The position numbers were made by a program, and so were the translations under genes. Below are positions 59,726 through 64,000 of a stretch of 64,000 bases of DNA, piece by piece. Numbering within the stretch: position 1 is the first letter of the stretch; the number at the start of each line of letters is the position of its first letter. This DNA is from Mauremys mutica (Eukaryota; Chordata; Testudines; Geoemydidae), in contig NC_059075.1 in assembly GCF_020497125.1 (NCBI RefSeq), forward strand, positions 47,466,003 to 47,530,002, in the 5' to 3' direction. The notes beneath the pieces were generated by a model. That model did no database searches, was not told where the DNA came from, and saw nothing but the letters and a program-made list of their open reading frames with translations.

Positions 59726-60495
59726 TGACCTTATCTACACTAGGAAGTTCTGTAGCCATATTGCAGCATGAGTGTGTCTGCACGGTGCTAGTCACTGTGT
59801 AAGCTCTAATACTGACTGGACAAAAATGATTTACATAGGCAGGATTAGGTGATTTGGAAGTAAAATGCCTATACCAGTCTATTCTACAGCTTTCCTCTTG
59901 ACAAGATAGTCAAACATCTGCACCCGGTCTCCACTACAGCTTATACTGTGACCCAGTAGTAAAAATACCTGTGCCAACTCAATGATTGAGTTAACACCAT
60001 CGTTAAGACCCGTGCAGCTGTAGCAGCACTGGGGGGGGGGGGGGAAAGGCTGGTTTCCTGATGTAGATATACTCTCTGAATCTGTAGATAGCCTGATACA
60101 ATAGTTCTTTGGGAAATGTGATCCGCTTCCATTCATCTCAGGAGGATGTTAACCCAAAGACGTTATATGGTCAGACAGTTAACTATTTTGCTGCTGAATA
60201 CTTTTGCAGAAACATCCAGCTAATGTGTTCATCGCATAATTCCAAACCATTTCCCACACCTTTATAGTGTCAAAAGCTCTAACTATCCTTACCCAGCTTT
60301 CATAACCTTCATTCCATGGCAATTTCTGTGGCATAGTTATATGTTGTCAGTTTTTGAATGTGCTTGAAGCTGTTGAATTTCCATTGGGCTTTTGTCAGTA
60401 AATATCTACTCACATTGTAAATTGGAAACATATTGTATAAGTCTAGACAGTTGTTGTACAGTCATTATGTGGCTTATCAGTATGCCTGTGGAGCA
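59726..60495. other. Mostly unassigned; G-run at about 60031-60044
   Basis: A run of about 14 G sits in the middle of a possible MITE fragment with CTTATCTACACTAGGAAG at 59732. No gene. Confidence 0.35.
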
Positions 60496-60518
60496 ATTAG
60501 AAAGTGGAAATGATGTGC

Positions 60519-60604
60519 TCGGTCCTGCTTTGAGCAGGAGGTTGGACTAGATGACCTCCTGAGGTCCCTTCCAACCCTGATATTCTGTGATTCTATGATT
60601 CTGT
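60519..60604 (+). mobile_element. CR1 LINE 3' end
   Basis: GGTCCTGCTTTGAGCAGGAGG, GACTAGATGACCTCCTGAGG and the terminal octamer-like ATTCTGTGATTCTATGATTC. Only the tail is present. Confidence 0.8.
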
Positions 60605-60794
60605 ATCCTAGCATAACAGTGTTAACAAAATATAGATGTGCAAGACCTCAACAGGAAGGCCAGTACAAAAATACCACTTGTGAAAAATAGTCTGCTTTGT
60701 GGCTCTAAAAACACATGTTTCTTCAAAAGCAGGTTATAGTAATAGTGGGTAGGGATATTAGTTCCCCACCATCTCAGCATCTTGTTGGGTTATA

Positions 60795-60799
60795 GTGGG
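60795..60799. repeat. Target-site duplication, left copy
   Basis: GTGGG, identical to 63711-63715 and directly outside the LTR. Confidence 0.9.
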
Positions 60800-61463
60800 T
60801 GTAAACGGGCTACTCACCGCCGCGGCGCCTCCTGCTGGTTTTTCCAGGGAATTAGCTCTTTTTCAGCCCAGAGCGCCCTCTGCAGGCCGGTGATCCCCCT
60901 TTTTCCTATCGGCCCCGTGTCCCTCCCAGGACCCGGTGCCCCTTTAACTATAATTGGGTCTCCCCCTCCCAGGGGAACCCCCACCCTGCTATCCCCACTT
61001 TGCCTCAGTAGTGGCCACTGACAGTCATGGTCTAGCCCCACACCCTGGGGCAGACTGCAGCATCGACCCACTCATCACAGGCAAAAGGGGTTTGGACCTG
61101 CTGCTTTACCTACTCCTGGGTTGTCCCATGCAACCCCCAGTACCTCTTGCCCTTTTCTAGGCCGCAGCCTGGGGCTTTCCAGGCTGGGGCTTCCCTAGCT
61201 CCTCAGCCCTTCCCCAGCCCTGCTTCACCATAAATACCTTCTCAGCCTCTAAGCAGCCAGGCCAATCTCTCTCTGGAAGCAGAGAGAGACTGTCTGTGCT
61301 CTGGCTTCCCTGCCTTCTTATAAGCCCCAGGCATTCAGTTTGGGGCGTGGCCGCAGCTGCAGCCACTTCCTTAATCAGTCCAGCTTCCAGAGCCACCACT
61401 CTCAAGCCCTGGCAGGCAGCATTTCAAGCGCCTCCGGGCAGGAGCAGGGTCCACCCTGCTACA
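60800..61463 (-). repeat. 3' LTR of the gag-only element
   Basis: In the element's sense it begins TGTAGCAGGG and ends CCCGTTTACA. It is the same length as the 5' LTR, with about ten substitutions and no gaps seen. A TATA-like palindrome CTTATAAG lies at 61317-61324. I found no canonical AATAAA inside it. Confidence 0.93.
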
Positions 61464-61465
61464 CA

Positions 61466-61476
61466 CCCTCCCCCTC
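61466..61476 (-). other. Polypurine tract of the gag-only element
   Basis: On the minus strand GAGGGGGAGGG lies two bases upstream of the 3' LTR, where plus-strand DNA synthesis would be primed. Confidence 0.7.
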
Positions 61477-61516
61477 AAGAACCCCTCCAGCGGGGTGGGG
61501 GGGCAGGCGGGGTGTT

Positions 61517-62947
61517 CTACCGGCCCAGCTTTCTTCTCAGCTGGGCCCGCAGGAAATCTCTTTCTTGCCGCAGGCCCTCCATTGCTTGGAGCAGCCTGCT
61601 GACTTCCCCCTGGTTCTGGGTCCCCACCATAGACCTCCCTGGTCCTCTGTGGGTTCCCCCTCGAGTTTGGGTTCCCACTTCGGCCCTCCTGGCCCTTGTG
61701 TGGGTTCCCTGATTAAGGTGAGGCCGCTTTGCCCCAGCCCCTTTCTGCTTAGGGGCCTCGGTCTGGACTACCCCTTCCTGGCGGGGGGTCCTAGACCGAG
61801 CCTCAGTTACCGGCCTGTCCCCTTTCTGCCCCAGGGGGCATTGCCTCTTAATCTGGCCCTTAGTGTGGCAGTGGAAGCACCCTCGAGGCCTCCCCCCTGC
61901 CTCGGCCCCAGTTTTGTGGGCCTTAGCCCTTCTTTCTGGGCTTGGCTGGGCCCTGCGAGCTCCGTGGGGGCACTCCCTCTTCAAGTGTCCTGGTTTCCCA
62001 CAGGCCCAACAGTTCCTTGGCCTTGGCACCGGCCTCCTGCCCCAGGTGCCTGGGCTCCAATGAGGTCCGTGTGCCCTCCCCTGCCGCAGCTGAAGCAGCC
62101 CCGCTTGCTGTTCGGCGAGCCGAGTCCCACAGGCTCTCCAACAGGAGTCTCTGTATCGTTTCTCCACCATTTTGGGCTCAGCTCGTCTCTGCGTGGCCAG
62201 TCTCGGACTCGGGGCCTGGGCGGCCAGCCCTAGAGGGGCCTCGGCTTCCAGAAAGTCTTCCATGAGGGTGATTGCTGCGCGCAGTGTTTGCGGTCGGTGC
62301 CGGAGCACCCACGCCCGTCCGGGTGTCGGGAGAATGTGAGTGAACTGCTCAAGGACGATCTGTTCTGTCAGTTCCGCAGTGGTTCCCCGCTCAGGCTGTA
62401 GCCACCTGCTAGCTGCGTCCTTTAGTTCCTGGGCGATGGCCCAGGGCCGGGCGCCTGGAGGATAAGGCTTTCCCCGAAACCGCCGTCGAAAGGTCTCGGG
62501 GGTAATGTCGAAAGTGTCCAAGATGGCGGCTTTCACTCGCACATAAACTCGAGCCTCATCGTCGGGGAGCCCCCGGTAAGCCGTCTGCGCAGGCCCCGTC
62601 AAATAGGGGGCGAGGAGAGTCGCCCACTGGTCCGGTGCCCACCCGGCCACTGCCGCCACCCGCTCAAAGGTGACGAGATATGCCTCGGGGTCAGCCTCGG
62701 GCCCCATCTTGGCCAGGCGTACCAGTGGCGCAGGGGGTGCAGGTGAAGCGGCCTCCCCTGGTGCGCCGCCACCGGGGCTCGACCACAGGGTGGCGAGCTG
62801 CTGGAGACATTGGGTCTGTTGCTCCCGATGCTGGACCCCCAGGGTCTGAAGTAGCTGCTGCTGGTGGGCCGCCAACTGCTGCATGAGCTGCTGTTGCTGC
62901 TGCCGCTGACTCTCGGCCAGGAGCTTAATAAGGGCCTCTACCTCCAT
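61517..62947 (-). CDS. Gag polyprotein with SCAN-like capsid segment and zinc knuckles
   Basis: This 476-residue protein should form the particle that packages the element's RNA. Residues 1-52 are Gln- and Leu-rich with coiled-coil spacing. A capsid-like part runs from about 75, with YLVTFERVA at 90-98. Residues 147-236 resemble the SCAN domain ([15 protein letters not shown] at 182-186, [12 protein letters not shown] at 196-207, MEDFLEAE at 229-236), known to derive from gags of Gmr1-like Gypsy elements. A full zinc knuckle, C-x2-C-x4-H-x4-C, spans 313-326. A second spans 357-370 but has Gln 365 in place of His. A basic stretch and a short Leu-rich helix (449-473) end the protein. The start at 62947 is fixed by an in-frame stop three codons upstream. 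No stops or shifts interrupt it. No pol follows: the stop is 53 bases from the 3' LTR. Confidence 0.92.
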   Translation of the reverse strand: MEVEALIKLLAESQRQQQQQLMQQLAAHQQQLLQTLGVQHREQQTQCLQQLATLWSSPGGGAPGEAASPAPPAPLVRLAKMGPEADPEAYLVTFERVAAVAGWAPDQWATLLAPYLTGPAQTAYRGLPDDEARVYVRVKAAILDTFDITPETFRRRFRGKPYPPGARPWAIAQELKDAASRWLQPERGTTAELTEQIVLEQFTHILPTPGRAWVLRHRPQTLRAAITLMEDFLEAEAPLGLAAQAPSPRLATQRRAEPKMVEKRYRDSCWRACGTRLAEQQAGLLQLRQGRAHGPHWSPGTWGRRPVPRPRNCWACGKPGHLKRECPHGARRAQPSPERRAKAHKTGAEAGGRPRGCFHCHTKGQIKRQCPLGQKGDRPVTEARSRTPRQEGVVQTEAPKQKGAGAKRPHLNQGTHTRARRAEVGTQTRGGTHRGPGRSMVGTQNQGEVSRLLQAMEGLRQERDFLRAQLRRKLGR

Positions 62948-63046
62948 CTCTATCTAGGGCCGTCCTCTTCTGGGCAACTGTCCCACAGTCCTTGCCCAGG
63001 CCTCTTGTATCAGGGGCGGACCGCTATGCCCGCGTTCTCCACCATA
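62948..63046 (-). other. Leader between 5' LTR and gag, with primer-binding-site candidate
   Basis: Two bases after the 5' LTR the minus strand reads TGGTGGAGAACGCGGGCA (plus 63027-63044), which starts with TGG as a tRNA primer site should. I could not match it confidently to a particular tRNA. The remaining leader is about 80 bases, long enough for a short packaging signal only. Confidence 0.6.
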
Positions 63047-63710
63047 TGTAAACGGGCTACTCACCGCCGCGGCGCCTCCTGCTGGTTTTTCCGGGGAATT
63101 AGCTCTTTTTCAGCCCGGAGCGCCCTCTGCAGGCCGGTGATCCCCCTTTTTCCTATCGGCCCCGTGTCCCTCCCAGGAACCGGTGCCCCTTTAACTATAA
63201 TTGGGTCTCCCCCTCCCAGGGGAACCCCCACCCTGCTATCCCCACTTTGCCTCAGTAGTGGCCACTGACAGTCATGGTCTAGCCCCACACCCTGGGGCAG
63301 ACTGCAGCATCGACCCACTCATCACAGGCAAAAGGGGTTTGGACCTGCTGCTTTACCTACTCCTGGGTTGTCCCATGCAACCCCCAGTACCTCTTGCCCT
63401 TTTCTAGGCCGCAGCCTGGGGCTTTCCAGGCTGGAGCTTCCCTAGCTCCTCAGCCCTTCCCCAGCCCTGCTTCACCATAAGTACCTTCTCAGCCTCTAAG
63501 CAGCCAGGCCCATCTCTCTCTGGAAGCAGAGAGAGACTGTCTGTGCTCTGGCTTCCCTGCCTTCTTATAAGCCCCAGGGCTTCAGTTTGGGGCGTGGCCG
63601 CAGCTGCAGCCACTTCCTTAATCAGTCCAGCTTCCAGAGCCACCGCTCTCAAGCCCTGGCAGGCAGCATTTCAAGCGCCTCCGGGCAGGAGCAGGGTCTA
63701 CCCTGCTACA
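63047..63710 (-). repeat. 5' LTR of the gag-only element
   Basis: The promoter LTR for the minus-strand transcript. TATA-like CTTATAAG lies at 63564-63571. Compared with the other LTR it has, for example, CCGGGG for CCAGGG near 63092 and GGGCTT for GGCATT near 63577. Confidence 0.93.
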
Positions 63711-63715
63711 GTGGG
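63711..63715. repeat. Target-site duplication, right copy
   Basis: GTGGG, identical to 60795-60799. Confidence 0.9.
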
Positions 63716-64000
63716 TATTAAGTGGGTTGAAGGAATAGTGACATGACAACAAGGTTCTCTCTTTAAAAGGGACGTTTATATTAGAGCAAAGTTGAATAAA
63801 GACAGCATCTATGTAAACAGCTATTTCCTTTCATTTTGCATTTCCTTTGCTATTATTGCTAATTATGTAAGCCGGTTGTTCTAAAAGGTCTTTCTCCCTC
63901 AAAGCCCACTTTTCCCTTTATCCTGCAGTTAAGTCATAATCCCGTGCTGATAGCATGCAGATTCTGCTTCAGACTTCCCATGGGTTAGATAAGCCAAAAT
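63716..64000. other. No recognised feature
   Basis: AT-rich flank with no gene or repeat that I can name. Confidence 0.4.

Larger units (their letters stand above)
60800..63710 (-). mobile_element. Complete gag-only LTR retrotransposon
   Basis: Two 664-bp LTRs (60800-61463 and 63047-63710) bound a 1,583-bp interior that holds one gene, gag, on the minus strand. The LTRs start and end TG...CA, and a perfect 5-bp target duplication GTGGG lies at 60795-60799 and 63711-63715. I count about ten differences between the LTRs, roughly 1.5%, so the insertion is fairly recent. The interior has no protease, reverse transcriptase or integrase, so it must be moved by enzymes from a related element. The DNA is much richer in GC than its surroundings, and the SCAN-like gag points to the Gmr1-like branch of Ty3/Gypsy elements. 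Confidence 0.93.

Noticed and set aside
61340..62233. 297-codon plus-strand open frame, rich in Pro, Ser and Leu
   Set aside because: It is antisense to the intact gag gene and has no domain; the long frame follows from the GC-rich codons of gag on the other strand.

Overview
This window is non-coding vertebrate DNA, most likely from a turtle. The clearest taxonomic marks are tRNA-headed SINEs of the type known from turtles (near 9236, 19208 and 57572), several CR1 LINE copies, Penelope-like elements, and many short DNA transposons whose ends read like GTCTACAC or CAGGGG. I find no convincing exon of a host gene and no rRNA, tRNA or CRISPR locus. The stretch reads as a repeat-rich intergenic region or a very large intron. 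Names of repeat families come from recalled motifs, not from a database search.

Layout. 1-3600: microsatellite, pyrimidine-rich tract and a 2.1-kb Harbinger-like element. 4700-6240: a small DNA transposon split by a solo LTR. 7370-9420: a dispersed repeat that has an inverted partner near 350, a Penelope-like insertion with inverted arms, and a tRNA-SINE. 11200-15000: two MITEs, an 800-bp solo LTR and a CR1 tail. 18700-22150: MIR-like and tRNA SINEs, a MITE and a second solo LTR. 24177-29390: a GC-rich hAT-type element, then a nearly complete but dead CR1 (esterase ORF1 and reverse transcriptase) split by two hAT-type insertions. 30400-34210: MIR, MITEs that carry a fragment of a Myb/SANT-like gene, and a mini-Penelope unit. 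40200-43690: another Myb-bearing MITE, a Penelope-type repeat, and a decayed retroviral LTR-gag fragment with a CR1 inserted in it. 51420-52812: a CR1 that holds a composite hAT-type element with a 309-bp tandem repeat. 52860-55390: a dead Harbinger transposase and a MITE. 57450-59725: tRNA SINE, mini-Penelope unit and CR1.

The standout is 60795-63715: a complete, young-looking LTR retrotransposon on the minus strand, with two 664-bp LTRs, a perfect 5-bp target duplication, and a single intact 476-codon gag gene that has a SCAN-like capsid segment and zinc knuckles, but no pol. It should depend on a polymerase made elsewhere. Its gag is the only gene in the window that looks translatable.
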